Of a DNA stretch of 64,000 bases, positions 21,621 through 33,200 are shown in pieces. The translations under genes were made by a program, and so were the position numbers. This DNA is from Hermetia illucens. Its lineage: Eukaryota > Arthropoda > Insecta > Diptera > Stratiomyidae. The stretch covers positions 156,502,692 through 156,566,691 of the forward strand of contig NC_051851.1 of the NCBI RefSeq assembly GCF_905115235.1, read 5' to 3'. Numbering within the stretch: the stretch's first letter is position 1; every line of letters starts with the position of its first letter. The notes beneath the pieces are model-generated. The model was not told the DNA's origin. It saw nothing but the letters and a program-made list of their open reading frames with translations, and searched no databases.

Positions 21621-21780
21621 TAATAGAATGTAGAGTCTAGAGAAACTAGCTTTTTTTATGAAAACCTGAACCAGAATACAAAAGCATCATCAAACACTCC
21701 AGAATTTCACTGCTAAAATTTTGAAGTACGGATAATCTACTGACACAGTAGTATTAGCCGTGATTTAGCAAAGTATAATA

Positions 21781-21910
21781 AATACCGGTATTTTGAGAAC
21801 CATTTGTCCTATTCCTCAGTGAGTTTTTCTGGAGGAATTAGGAAGAAGAGGACAACTGGTCCTCGAAATACCGGTATATAACGAATAAAAAACTCACTAT
21901 TCGGCATTTA
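21781..21910. ncRNA. Two hammerhead-like modules in inverted orientation
   Basis: Two TACCGGTA stem-III units (21783-21790 and 21869-21876) face away from each other. Minus-strand module: CTGAGGA core at 21819-21813 (fits CTGANGA), then an AGGAC/GTTCT-type stem II and AAAA in place of GAAA. Plus-strand module: stem II GAGGAC/GTCCTC (21848-21853, 21859-21864), GAAA at 21865-21868, but a poor core before it. Outer arms GTGAGTTTTT (21819-21828) and AAAAACTCAC (21888-21897) pair as stem I of the plus module. About 80 bases after 21845 also align with the repeat at 13187-13265. Both modules look inactive. Confidence 0.45.
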
Positions 21911-22839
21911 AAAAAAATTGTCTTTTTTTATATTTATATAAAGCGGTTTGGACATAATGTGGAACGACCCCTTGCAAAAGCTGGCAGTTCGAAAACACCG
22001 CGACGTCATTCACAATTCACAGAAAAGTAAGTTCAAAAGCGCCACGGGATTGGAACAAGAGGTCGCGACATCTACGGAAGGATAGGTTCACTTGGGAGCA
22101 GAGTTTTGTGGGTAGCGAAGTTTAATAGTCTCCGTTTATCTGCAGAAATAACCGAGAAAACATCTCGCTTTTGTGGCGGCCTGAATATGTCCTTAGGTAA
22201 GCTAATACGGAGCTTAAAACTCGCGAGAGACAAGCGACCGTCAAGCACAATACCGGGAATCAGTTAACTTGAGTCTCCAAAAGGCGACCAGAGTGAGTAT
22301 AGCTAGATTGGTATTTATTAACTAGAACAAGAAAAAGAAGTGTACTTTAATGTATTGAAAGGAGAGACGAAGACGACTACGGTTTCTTGCCAGGGCAAAG
22401 GCAACTCCTCAGACGCAGCCTCGCAGGTGTTTTACGCTCCCTTTTCAGGAGGTGAGGCAGCGTAGCCGTCTTCGTCCCTCTTTTCATTTTGAACTTTGAG
22501 TGTTAACCCAAAAGAGGAGTCCATTGACCATAAAGAGTGGGAGCAAGTTGCTCTCCATTTGGTCCGGTCCAACATGAAATGGATGCGAACTTAGGACTTC
22601 TCAATCCCTAAAAAGAAATTGTTTAATGTATTGTTTTTTAATTTGTTACAAAACGCTACATTAGGCATAGAACAGCGGTTTGTTCTCCAGGACCAACCCC
22701 AAGAACACTTCTGCTCGGCACGGGAATAGTAATGGCCCACGTCGACTCTACATCTCTCCTCAACTGGATATCGATTTCACTTCTACACCAGACACATATA
22801 GAGAGAGCTACCTAACTATGAATGCTTTCAACCCTCATT
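21911..22839. other. Unassigned stretch with a large hairpin
   Basis: No gene recognised. It contains an imperfect inverted repeat (22358-22484, listed separately) and a short ORF at 22680-22898 of unknown meaning. Confidence 0.4.
22358..22484. repeat. Imperfect palindrome, about 25-bp arms
   Basis: AAAGGAGAGACGAAGACGAC (from 22358) pairs with GTCTTCGTCCCTCTTTT-type sequence ending at 22484; the arms differ at a few bases. The 77-base interior holds a second weaker inverted pair (CTCCTCAGACGCAGCCTC against GAGGTGAGGC). It could be a small MITE or an RNA structural element. Confidence 0.5.
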
Positions 22840-22997
22840 ATTTGACAACCTCCTGGAACCACCGATTCAAAAGCGATCCATTATTAGAAAAGAAATAATA
22901 AGTCTGTCAATTTTGTTGAAAATAATATTATAATTTTTAATTTTATCTAAATGATTATAAGTTTAATATCTTTTTATATAAGAGCAATGGAAACTTT

Positions 22998-23425
22998 CTA
23001 ACGACCATAAACATCTATGATGAAATTGAAGCCATGACTTCTCTGAGATTTCAGGTGGATTGTAACATTTCTAAAGCCTGGTCCACCCCTCAACAAAGTC
23101 GCGTATCCTCCAGTCCCGTTTGTATATTGATCAGTCACACGAATTCCAGTGATATTCCTGTAGTTGTAGACTCCCTGCAAAAGAGGACCAAACCACCAAT
23201 TAGAGCCAACTTCCAGCAATCAGGATATCAAAACGGGGTACATACCTTTTTCGGGTAGTCATAATCTTGAGTAACGACCTGCAACCACTTTGACTTTTTC
23301 ACAACAATAGCGCGATCCAGGATAGAATCATATGGACCGATATAACCCCATGTGGAGTTACGGGCTGAGGCATTGTAGACAAAAACGGTCACAAAGGCTA
23401 ACACCACAATAGGTAAATGCTTCAT
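22998..23425 (-). CDS. MBF2-family small secreted protein, gene 2 (two exons)
   Basis: Exons 23246-23425 and 22998-23174 join in phase 0 (donor GTATGT, acceptor TTTGCAG), giving 118 residues. Signal peptide MKHLPIVVLAFVTVFVYNAS-A; mature part NSTWGYIGPYDSILDRAIVV, then exon 2 GVYNYRNITGIRVTDQYTNG, TGGYATLLRGGPGFRNVTIH and SHGFNFIIDVYGR. Intron position and size class match gene 1; the protein stops one residue earlier. Most differences from gene 1 are conservative and cluster in the signal peptide, so both copies seem to be under selection. NST and NVT are glycosylation sites in the secreted part. The role is unknown; salivary or haemolymph secretion is a guess from the family. Confidence 0.85.
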
Positions 23426-23478
23426 TTTAACACACTAATTGGTCCTTCTTTCTTCTAATAATCGAAACGCACTACTAA

Positions 23479-23514
23479 ACTGATATCTTTTCTAAAATTT
23501 GACCCGTTTATATA
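23479..23514 (-). promoter_or_regulatory. Core promoter of MBF2 gene 2 (TATA + Inr)
   Basis: Minus-strand TATATAAAC at 23506-23514 and TCAGT at 23479-23483, spaced as in gene 1. Flanking TTCTAGATGTCTGATAAG upstream is also shared. Confidence 0.7.
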
Positions 23515-24270
23515 CGCGTATTCTAGATGTCTGATAAGTTCACGGTTAAAAACTATGATAACGTAAGACTGGCAGGTGCTCTCCAGAGAAGTATCTGGTG
23601 ATTCACCACAGAAAGACCCAGATTACCTTTCGATTTATTATTAAATACTGTATTTGCTCAATATTAAGTAGATACAGGTAAAGCGATGATTGCTTCTTCC
23701 TGTAAGTAATGGAAATTAATGAGACTTCCAACTGATATGGGCAGCTATCTACCGTAGATAAGGCGTTTCCACTTGAAACAGTTGTTCTGAGTTTTTTTTA
23801 CTTTTTTTTAAAAAAAGTTGTTTATCATTTCGCATTGATTCTATAATATATGACCTCATATATTCTGTATTTTGTGATAAAACTGTTTTTGTGTCAATGC
23901 TTCATTGAGGCCGCTTTAGCACTTATTTTCAAAATAAAAATTTTCCATTTTATAAGGAAGGGAAATTGGAAACTGTAGTAGCCATTTTTATTCAGTTCGG
24001 GTCTTCGCAATTTGAGTCATATTTCAAACCCTTTACGAGGTGCTTAGATATGAAGACAATTGATTGGAGCTATATTATTCATAAAAATTTCCAGACAGCG
24101 GTAGAAACCACAAAGCAAGTAGCTAAGTTAAATCCAATCGATTGAAACAATAACAAAAGCACTTCTTTTGTGGGGAAAACCCCGTCAATAAGGTATGAAG
24201 TGCACCGGAAATCATAATAAATGATAAACTTATGTTTCATTACCTCGAGTTAAACCTTTGAATGGCGCGT

Positions 24271-25345
24271 TTCTAAGGCTGAATTAATAAAACCAACTTT
24301 ATAAATTCAAAAACAAATCCTACCCTCCCACGGTCCTCTTTTAAATAATAATAATAGACACAAGACCGGTTACTCGTTTGTCAACCCTTTACAAATGTAT
24401 GACGTACATTATTAGTAGAGGAATTAATGTGCACCCCTAGACTAACAACATCCTGCCCGGATCCGGATGGAATTCAGTTCATTGTCGAATTGAAGCCATC
24501 CTCAAAAGTCATCACGTGCCGCATTCTGGATGTAGTATTGAAGATATATTTCTGAAACTACCTAGAAATTCTACAAGAAATCCATACTTGAGTTGGTGAT
24601 TAAAAGGATCCTCTGCTATTTGAATTCCTCCTCATGACCTCTTACTTCCCGAAGAAAAACAATGTAAGTGCACTACATGTTTTCGCCACCTCTTAACTGG
24701 CATATGCATTCGAAATATTCCCGTGGACAATGAAGTCTAGAAACATTCAAATTTCGAATGCACCATCCATGTTTCCAAGTCGACTGCAAAGTGCAAACAC
24801 CGCTTAACAAGAATATCTTTCAATCCTCTCAGTTGGTTGAAGTTAAACATTGAGAAGAAATATACGAAGAAAAGGTGAACTAAGAACTACTTCTACAGGA
24901 AATAAAAAAAAATTAGATCCCAAAAAAGTGGTTGAAGTCCTTATAACAATGTCAGCTACAGGTATTGTACCTAAACCCCTCAAGGCCCCTCTATATATCC
25001 TGAAAGACTTGCAGGGTTTGGTTCGAAACATACAAAAGTGCACTATTCGCCAAACGTTCTCGATGTGACAGGGGGTTTTCAGCAGATTCATTCAAAAGAA
25101 ACCCCCGGCCACCGCAGCAAAGCTCCCCTATTCCATTTAAGTATGATTAAGTACTTAGTGCCAGTCTTAGGTAAAATTATACTAAATTGTGGCAACTCGA
25201 AAATAATAGTAACGAGGGAAGTTGTACTTCGTCGTAAAGATCTATTGCTTCTTTAATGATTATAGTGTAGCTACTGACCATAGAAATTTTTTCTACCTCT
25301 AAGTGTTTTAGTCTTACGTTTGTTATTAAGTATTCTCTCATTATT
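24271..25345. other. Mostly unassigned; possible LINE C-terminal scrap
   Basis: At 24850-25070 on the plus strand the translation ITMSATGIVPKPLKAPLYIL and VRNIQKCTIRQTFSM recalls the tail of some LINE reverse transcriptases (VIxATGxxPKxL...LQKxVxLxTxxIVR). The rest holds nothing I recognise. Confidence 0.3.
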
Positions 25346-25349
25346 TCGT

Positions 25350-27230
25350 CGCCCTCCCCAAAAAATCTGCAGACGTAGATATCCTTACCCAGGTACTACG
25401 CGTCATCGCTACTGGTTACCTGAAATGCGTGCAACTGGCTCAACGACTTCCCGAGACACCCGCACTCCTCCTCTACTTATCTGCGCCATGTGCTCTTGGG
25501 GCTACCCACTCGTCAGTCATCTTGAAAGAGTAGATTCCACCGCACTGCAATTGTCGCCCTTCCTTAATGTGTGACCTATCCACTGCCACTTCCGTGGTCC
25601 TATCATATCTCATACGAATGCCAAGCCGGTGCGCCGACCAAGTTCTTCCTTTGAGATATTGTCAGACCACCGTACTCCGATAATACGACGCAGACACATA
25701 TTGACAAAAGCTTCCAGCTTTTGAGTTACAGTGGAGTTCACCTTCCATGTGCTACTCCCATATAGCAACACAGAAAGAACACTAACCAAGAGCAATCTCA
25801 ACTTGATGTTATGGTGACTAGCCATTTCATCCACAAGAGGAGGAATCTCACCGGATGTAATACGGTTAAGAACCCTAGTAAAGTGTTCTTTCACCTCTTC
25901 AGCAGTTCATCATCGTGAATGAGAAGTCGACCTTTAGAGGACCATCAAAACATTTGCGACCACATACAAGCTCCTTTCTGATGCGGCATATATTCCTGAA
26001 ATCATTGCGATCTGCAGCATCTTCCGCTTCCCTGACCAGAGCTATAGCAAATTCCCTCTTGACGGCGTACACTACGTTGAACTTCTCGGGATTTCGCACG
26101 GTATCGGAGCTCGAGCGCGTCACACCCGCCATCACTCGCAACGGTCGGTAGAGCCTTCAACTCCTTCCATTCATCGATTCGCTTCGACGACTCCGCAGTC
26201 AGCCAGATCTTATGACGTCCTTTCGGGACATGGCCGACAACCTGTGCAGCACGCGAAAAAAGAGCTCATCGATGTTCTCAGGAGCGTTACTCAGTAGATC
26301 CGCTGTCCCATAAGCAAGATAGCACTCCTGCTGTCGAGCGACAGCTGGCTCGTACAAGCGGCCAGTGTTGAACTTTGAGGGTCGCAACTCCCCAACCCCG
26401 CGAGATGTGGCGGACGCAACACGCAAGCAAACGTAACCGATCATATGATGGGCACCCTTTTTGAGGCAGATGTCAGCGCCATCTCTTTTGAGGCAAAACA
26501 AGAAAACAAATCTACTGCTGATCGCAAAGTGGTCGATCTGATTGCTCGTACGGCGTCGGTCAGTAGGAACTCAACTGAATTCATGGCAGGCTCTGTGCTC
26601 GAACAGTGTGCAATGACAAGGCGGTGGAAGTAACAGAAATCCACGAACCTCTCACCATTACCGTTACGTTAGCCAAGACCGTGTTTCCCATCACATGTCC
26701 GAGGAAGGTGTTGTCTGATCCCACCTTGGCATTCATATCACCCATCACACTCACAATGTCACCTTTAGGAAGCTTTCCCGGAATCGCGTTTTATTGCTCA
26801 TGGAAAACATCCTTCTCCACTACATCGGAAGTTCCCGTTGGTGCGTAGCATTGTATAATTGTGATTCTCTTTAACCTGGACCGGAATCCAGCAATTAGAA
26901 AAGTGTCAGAAACCGGCTCCCAGGCCAAAAGAGCAAGCCTTGCGATAGCCGTTAATTGCAACCCGACACCGCTACCACTTTACATACCATAGTACAAAAA
27001 CACATTTTCGCAAGAGGGAAAAGAGTAATCTCCAGAGTTCCACCGTCTTACTTCCCTAAGGCCCAAAATGTCCAGGTTATATCGATGAAATTCCCGCTCA
27101 AGTTGGAGAAAGCAAGCATTCTGAGGACCCTCGCTATCGTTGTCGAGCAGCATGCGTACATTCCTGAAATCAATCATAGTCCGTTTTCGTTAGCCAAAGG
27201 CCGTCGCCGTGAAGTCAGTCCCTATCCGAG
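25350..27230 (-). mobile_element. LINE family Y, copy 2, RT deleted
   Basis: On the minus strand from 27177: MIDFRNVRMLLDNDSEGPQN, LDILGLREVRRWNSGDYSFP; at 26830-26600 ITIIQCYAPTGTS, GDMNAKVGSDNTFLGHVMGN and FVDFCYFHRLVIAH; at 26440-26250 VCLRVASATSRGVGELRPSK and LLSNAPENIDEL; at 26130-25920 the linker FRNICRIRKELVCGRK; at 25894 HFTRVLNRITSGEIPPLVDE. The next residues jump straight to IKLRLLLVSVLSVLLYGSST and CLRRIIGVRWSDNISKEELG, which follow the RT in related LINEs. The whole RT palm is thus missing. The C-terminus RKWQWIGHT lies near 25570-25545. Confidence 0.75.
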
Positions 27231-27239
27231 GGGTTGTTG

Positions 27240-29440
27240 ACGTCCCCTGATAGTAACTTATTCTGAATACTTTCGCTAATATCCTAGGACTCTTCTTTGT
27301 GAAGTTTACACAATCCTGCTAGCGCGTTTGTTCAGGTTCAGGGTTTTTCATTAGCACTTTGAAGCCCTATTCCTGGTAAGTTCGCCCAGTATAAATTCCT
27401 CAATTGTTCTTCCTCCGTCTTTTTTTTTCAGAAGGAGGGGCACACACACATTTACGCACAAAGTGTTGAACTCCTGCAACAATACGCCATCGAGCTACCA
27501 ATTAGACACCTCCCTATCGTCAGAGAGTTAACCTGGAAGCGTTTGTCACATTACTTCGAGCTACCATCCAAGCTCTTCCACCTTGTGGAGTCTTCAAATC
27601 AGACCTCTCGATTGCTACCATCAAAAGGCATATTTATTTCATCTTTGCCTCTTTAAGCAGATTTCTATCCTTTCCAATCTTGGAGAGGTATAACCTGGTG
27701 AAGACGTCTTGCATAGTAACTTGCTTACCTCCCTGCAATTTCGCACTTCTACAAGCAGTTGTATTACCAACTGCAAAACAATCACTCGCCGTCCAACTAG
27801 ACCACCACTTTGGCATTCCTTACCCCCCAACTCACCTCTGATCCGCATGTAGATTATTGATGATCACTGCGGGTAAAAAAAAAAAACATGCCAAGGGATT
27901 CCCCTGCTAATATGGCACTCACGAGTGTCAAGTCCACTATAGATGCTGGGCTCCCTCTTCGGAAAGTGTTTAAGGATTACTGTGTGCTATTCGGCGAATA
28001 CGACAAGCAGCTCCTCCGGCATGCGCCATGTGACTACGTCCTTCAAGACCTCACTTTGGGTCAGCTACGCAAACTGTGCTGATATAACCCTCGGTTTCTA
28101 ACTTCATGCATTGTTCCGACCTATCGTTCCCACTCCCACATGAGGCTGATATGCGACCAAATACAAACATCGCCCCGGCACTACTTATCTCCTATGAGGG
28201 CACGAATTTCCCCCAACTTTCAATCTTGCTGTCGTCGTTTCAACAAGTTTATTAATAAGGTTTATGCAGCGACCATTCCTAAAGAAAATCGAATTGAGAA
28301 CAACCTGGACAGATGGGACGGAGCATCGAGAAGACTACCCACGACCCCACCGGCGGGAGAAAGAAGGGTTCAACCAATTCATTGCGTGATTCCTGACGAA
28401 AAGCGTCTGAGTAGGGAAAGAGTTCAGTCACCTCAAGAAAATAAAGAGGGATCAAGCACAAGTTTGGGTCTATTAAGCACCGCAAATTCTAAGAAACTAC
28501 AGGAACTCTCCCTCGTCTGCAGGCACTTGGATAGCACCCGGTCCTGAGAGTCGACATTACCCTGCATGGAGTGACGAGAGGGATAGATATTTGTCGACCC
28601 ATAAATTCCTCCCAAGTCTGGGCGGACTAGAAAATCATCCTTCCTGGACTCGAGTGTTTTGACATCGACTCACTCCACCCATCCCCGATTGCCCTACATT
28701 CAGTATTTAATATGGAGTATGAATCAGAGCAGGTACATAATCGGGAATCTGATGGCTTGGGTTAAAAAAGGAAAAGACTAATACCGGCTTTGGGATAGGA
28801 GCAATCTCAACCAGAAATGTGTCGTAGGTAATCTGCATCACCTTAACTTGAATGATGGCAACGATGTCAATACTAAGGCCCCCGTAATAGAAGGGATAAT
28901 TAAAGGTTGTCTTCCACAGGTACCGCATCGAGTGTACAACTTGATGCCAAGAAAAAAGTTGACGGACCCTATAACCGAATGTGCCTTATCCTTGATGAAG
29001 CGAAGCTAGATAGTTTCCGGCTAGTTGAACCCCCTTCATCACGACATAAGCCAGTGCCATTCGAATGGTGCCATGGAGTAGTAGGAACAGACATTGAGAG
29101 CTTTCTCGGATATACCAGTAATTAGATACAACTCAAGTTTCATGGGTGATTAAATTTGTGAATAGTTTTTCGCGAAAAAAATTTCCCAAACAGAAAATAG
29201 CTATTCCCACTTGACAACGTCGTCTGACATCATGCAAAAAAATTGACATTGTAATGTCCTTTTGGCTTCCAAATGGAGGAGAGAAAGAGGACTGACACCG
29301 ACCTGCCAAAAAAATCCATGGTGTGGAACTTAATATCCAGAGGTAATTGCACAGATGTAGCCTTTGTCCACTTTCATAATGATGAAAGCTAGGTGTCCTT
29401 AAAGATGTAAGTATTTATATTGTCTTAAAAATAATATTAA
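27240..29440. other. Long unassigned stretch
   Basis: About 2.2 kb without a recognised gene. The longest open stretches are 28140-28547 and 27888-28082 on the plus strand, rich in R, S and P, without domains. There is no splice or promoter pattern that convinces. It may be very old element DNA. Confidence 0.4.
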
Positions 29441-29451
29441 CAAATTTTATC

Positions 29452-31030
29452 CTACACTAATGCCAACTCAACTAGTGGCTTATTCTCTACCACCCGATCA
29501 AAACCCAACAAGCTCAAATCAATCGTCTTAAATCCACCATCCACAATCAACTCAGCAATACCCCGTCCAACCGCTGGTATTTTCTGTATCCCGTGACCAC
29601 TATATCCTGCCATGATATAAAAGTTGTCATAAGCTGGATGTTTTCCCAGAACCCCATTGCAATCGAATTTATTAAACTCGTAGAATCCAGCCCAGGAACC
29701 AACAACTTTCAAAGACTCAAATGCCGGAATGCGGTATGCCAATTGAGGCCAAATATTCGTTTCAAAGAAATCCATGTCCACGTCTAGATTGTCAGTTGAT
29801 GGTTCGTTATCCTTTGGAGGAGATCGTCCGCAAATAAAATTACCAGCCGTGCCATCTCGACGAAAATAGGCTTTCGAGGTATCTATTACTAGGGGTGCTG
29901 TCAGAGGCGGGATGTTATCTCCTTGGGACTTAATCACGTAGACATATCTTTTGCTATGGAAGGACATGAAAAGGGTTAGAAAAAGGATTACTCCTGGTTA
30001 GAATAAATGATTTACCGTGGTTCAATCGACAATGGTGCGCTCAAAAGTCCCGATTTTGTTCCAATAGCTGCCTTCCTTGCAATGTCACCTGAGTATGCAC
30101 CAGCTGCCAGTATACATTGATTAAATTTTATCCCGTGTTGCTTACTGTCAGCAGTCCTAAAAACTACTTCGTCAATAGCATCATACTCTCCACCAGTTGA
30201 CTTGAAGATGAAATCAGTGACTTCGCCCTCTACATATCGAGCTCCAAGGCTCTGAGCTTTTCTTCGAAGTCCCATCATCAAAGCCCAGGGATCAAACCAG
30301 CCTTCGTTCACACAACCGAACGCCGCTTCGGATTTAAGATAAAAATTAGTCATATTCGGATAGGATCCAGAAAACTAGTTCCTTACCCAATGCAACTGCA
30401 TCAGTTCTGATCCACGGAAACTTGCTTTTCAGAGCGTCCGCCGTTAGAAGTTCAACATTAACTCCAAGTTCTTTCTGGAGACCAGCGCATTTCTTCATAT
30501 TCTCGGCACCCTCTTCATTGGTTAAAGTTAGAACCCCATTGCATGTGAGGTTGGGGTCAATATCAGGATCAATATCCTTTTTAAATAAGCGTAGAAATTC
30601 CACAGTGAAGCGAGACATCATGATATTTTGTGGAATGGTGAACTGTTGTCGTATGCATCCAGAAGATAAAGCCGTTGAAGCTTTCCTATACTGGATTGAA
30701 AAATTTTGAACTAGGGAAATCACTATTACCTAACTGTTAGCTCACCGTGCAATCCTTTTCAATCACAACCACATCGAGGCTCTTTCCAGCTTTCTTTTTT
30801 AGAAAATATGCTGCTGACGATCCCATCCCACCTCCTCCAATAATGACCACATCACATCGTGAAGGGAGTTCCCTCGGAGCGGAAGATTTAAATTGGTCAC
30901 AGGTATCGCGATAAGGCTTCGTTTGGTGATCAGGGTTCACGATTTTTCTAGAGCTGAAATACCGAGGAAGCGAAAAGAATAGCTGATACCGATGGAAGAC
31001 GTGGGTCTTCCAACTTCGCGAGAGTAACAT
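29452..31030 (-). CDS. FOXRED1: FOXRED1-like mitochondrial FAD oxidoreductase, copy A (four exons)
   Basis: Exons 30746-31030, 30387-30690, 30016-30325 and 29452-29953 join with GT/AG introns in phases 0, 1 and 0+2 and give 466 residues, close to the usual length of about 480. The N-terminus (MLLSRSWKTHVFHRYQLFFS) is basic and lacks acidic residues, as a mitochondrial presequence. CDVVIIGGGGMGSSAAYFLK is the Rossmann FAD-binding motif near residues 65-85. Later parts are AFGCVNEGWFDPWALMMGLR and, near the C-terminus, VVGSWAGFYEFNKFDCNGVL and MAGYSGHGIQKIPAVGRGIA, the conserved FAD-dependent oxidoreductase (DAO) fold. FOXRED1 is an assembly factor of respiratory complex I. I chose the Met that aligns with the starts of copies B and C. 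This copy differs most, and is on the opposite strand. Intact. Confidence 0.9.
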
Positions 31031-31046
31031 TTCTGGGGTAATCTGG

Positions 31047-31053
31047 CGACTGT
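31047..31053 (-). promoter_or_regulatory. Conserved CAGTCGC before FOXRED1-A
   Basis: CAGTCGC on the minus strand, 17 bases before the ATG, is also present 20-25 bases before the ATG of copies B and C. It is probably the initiator region. Confidence 0.5.
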
Positions 31054-31079
31054 ATCGTTGCAATTTTATTTAATACTAA

Positions 31080-33200
31080 ACGACGTAGACAATGAGCCAC
31101 TGGAATTTTGTTGATCCTTATCTAGTATTTCAGTATTGCTTTGATAGATACTGGGAACCTTCCTAGGAGATTGATAACAATCTCATAATTGCATCTGGCT
31201 GTAATACTAAGTGTTGCATTCCGAGATACTCCGTATATAAATAGTGTAAGCAATCCCATTGACAGCTTCAAACACTGACAAATATTTCGCCGTAAGCCAA
31301 GTAAGAGACTCTTATCTAAGACTAGGTTATCTACTTGAACCTTCCATTTGTTGTCTTTACAGATTGTCTCATTTAATTAGAAAGTTATTTAAAAAAAGTT
31401 GCTAATTGATAACAATTGCAATTCTGAACAGCATTAGCGCCAGAATGATGCCTGGGAAAGTGGCAGACAATATGGGAATGAGCTTTTGGAAGATTACCCT
31501 GCCTGAACTTCTTTTTATATTTTACTGTGAAATGGCACCCCAATTAAAGATTCTTTTTAGAGAACACCGATCCATAGACTATCTTTACTAGTATGCTAAA
31601 GTCACCATGAAATCCAATGAGATAACGAAGGGATTACGACTCTAAATCTCGTAAGTGAAGGGGCGTGACGTACACAGCGTGGCATCCCCAGAAAATGCAA
31701 TAAACAACTTTGAGCACTATTACGAAATGACTGATAAGATTAATCTGAACGTTCGGCATCTATCTTCCAAGTGGTACCCCACCGCGAGCTGGCGAAATCA
31801 ATTAGGTTAACTCAATTCTGACACAAAACATAGGGTCAGGATTTATGAGGAGTAGGATGGTACCCTGGTTCATTAACACCGAAACATCCAATAATTCGGT
31901 TGGCATTGAAATTTGTGCAAAAATTACAGAACTACAGGAAAGCTTTAAAAAAGGGGAGGCATGGGTAAAGCTTGGAACGGTACCTACAAAGGTGTACGGG
32001 ACCACATTGTGCTAGGCAAACATAGTGGGCCCTCTCAAAGGAGGACAATCATAAATAAGAAAGTACCTTTTCCGACAAAAAACCGACTGGAAAACCTTCC
32101 AGTAGAAGGGTAGAAGGTAGATAACCTTCAGAAAAGCTTCATTTCCTAGGCCACTTCCGATGAGCTCCTAGAGAACCTAGATTTGATTGATCTTTTGCTT
32201 GTTGATTCTATAGAGGATCAATAGGCCCGGAACCGAGACAAAGTTTGATCCATATAGCAAAGTTGCTAAAGTCAAAGGATTGTTTACTAACCAGACGAAT
32301 CAAGTGATACCCCTCTAGTTTGACCAACGCCTCCACAAATCTTCCTGGTGAGAAACTCGTTGGTAGATGAAATGCTAGATAGTTCCAAGGCTCATCAACC
32401 CTTGCTGGCCCCACTCTGATTCAAAAGTAGCCAAATTGTGCTCGAGGATGCAATGCGCACCGTTAAAGGCTTACAGCTGAAGTCCTCGACGATTTCAGAG
32501 TGCAAGACTCGCGTAGCCTTGCATACGAAAATCGGCATCGTCACATACAATCACCTCTACTCTACAAGGGAAGAAGTGCGCATGATCAAAATGAAATTGT
32601 CAAAGCGGTAATTTTTTTGCGATATATTTGGAGAATGCTGGTGTTGTGAGATATTTTGGTGTCGCATTCGTCCTCTAATACGAAGTAAGCTTTAATCATC
32701 CAGGTATGGTTTAAGAAAATTGAAGCATACCAAGGGAGTACTACCGCAAAGTACCTATATCGCTGAAGTAAATGCAGTGACTGGTTCCATGCAGAGCACA
32801 AGGTCGAAAGCCTGCGCCAACCCTTAAATGTCAATAATTGGTTGGCCAAGTAGATAACTATGGAGAAGTGTCCAATGTTGAATAAAGGCCGAAGGTGACT
32901 GAAGCGGTTCATAAGGCGAATACTGAACTTGTGGACAGTTCGATATGTCATGAATATATATGTCATGAACCAATCGCCCAGAGAGGATAGTTGGAAACCG
33001 GCTCTATGTGGAGAGAGATACTTTAAACTCCCTGAAAAGTAGAATGATCTGGAGCAGAAGAGCTTGGATGGGTCATGGATTCGCTCCACTATATGTCGTT
33101 CAATAAGTTGTAGTTGATGATTCCGAAACTTTGAAGACAACTCGGAGCTTCTACGCCTTCGGTGAAATTAACCAAACTGATCTTCATCACCACAGAGAAT
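31080..33200. other. Unassigned stretch
   Basis: No gene recognised. There is a strong TATA-like TATATAAATAG at 31232-31242 (plus strand) with no convincing ORF after it. A long open stretch on the minus strand at 32586-33140 (184 residues, hydrophobic and irregular) has no recognisable domain or codon signal and is probably chance. Confidence 0.35.

Larger units (their letters stand above)
22840..24270. repeat. Segmental duplication, copy 2 (MBF2 locus)
   Basis: Counterpart of 6590-7800. Similarity runs through the gene, promoter and about 800 bases upstream, broken by an AT-rich insert near 23760-24000. Confidence 0.75.

Noticed and set aside
24850-25256. Open plus-strand frames that might be a small host gene
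   Set aside because: One frame resembles a LINE tail (ATGIVPKPL) and the rest is short; too weak to call a gene.
28140-28547. 135-residue plus-strand ORF
   Set aside because: Low-complexity R/S/P-rich composition, no domain and no promoter or splice evidence.
30422-30709. Plus-strand ORF across FOXRED1-A exon 2
   Set aside because: Shadow of the minus-strand exon, which has conserved splice sites and homologues in copies B and C.
32586-33140. 184-residue open frame on the minus strand
   Set aside because: No domain, start context, splice pattern or related sequence in the window; hydrophobic and irregular composition. Probably a chance ORF in decayed DNA.
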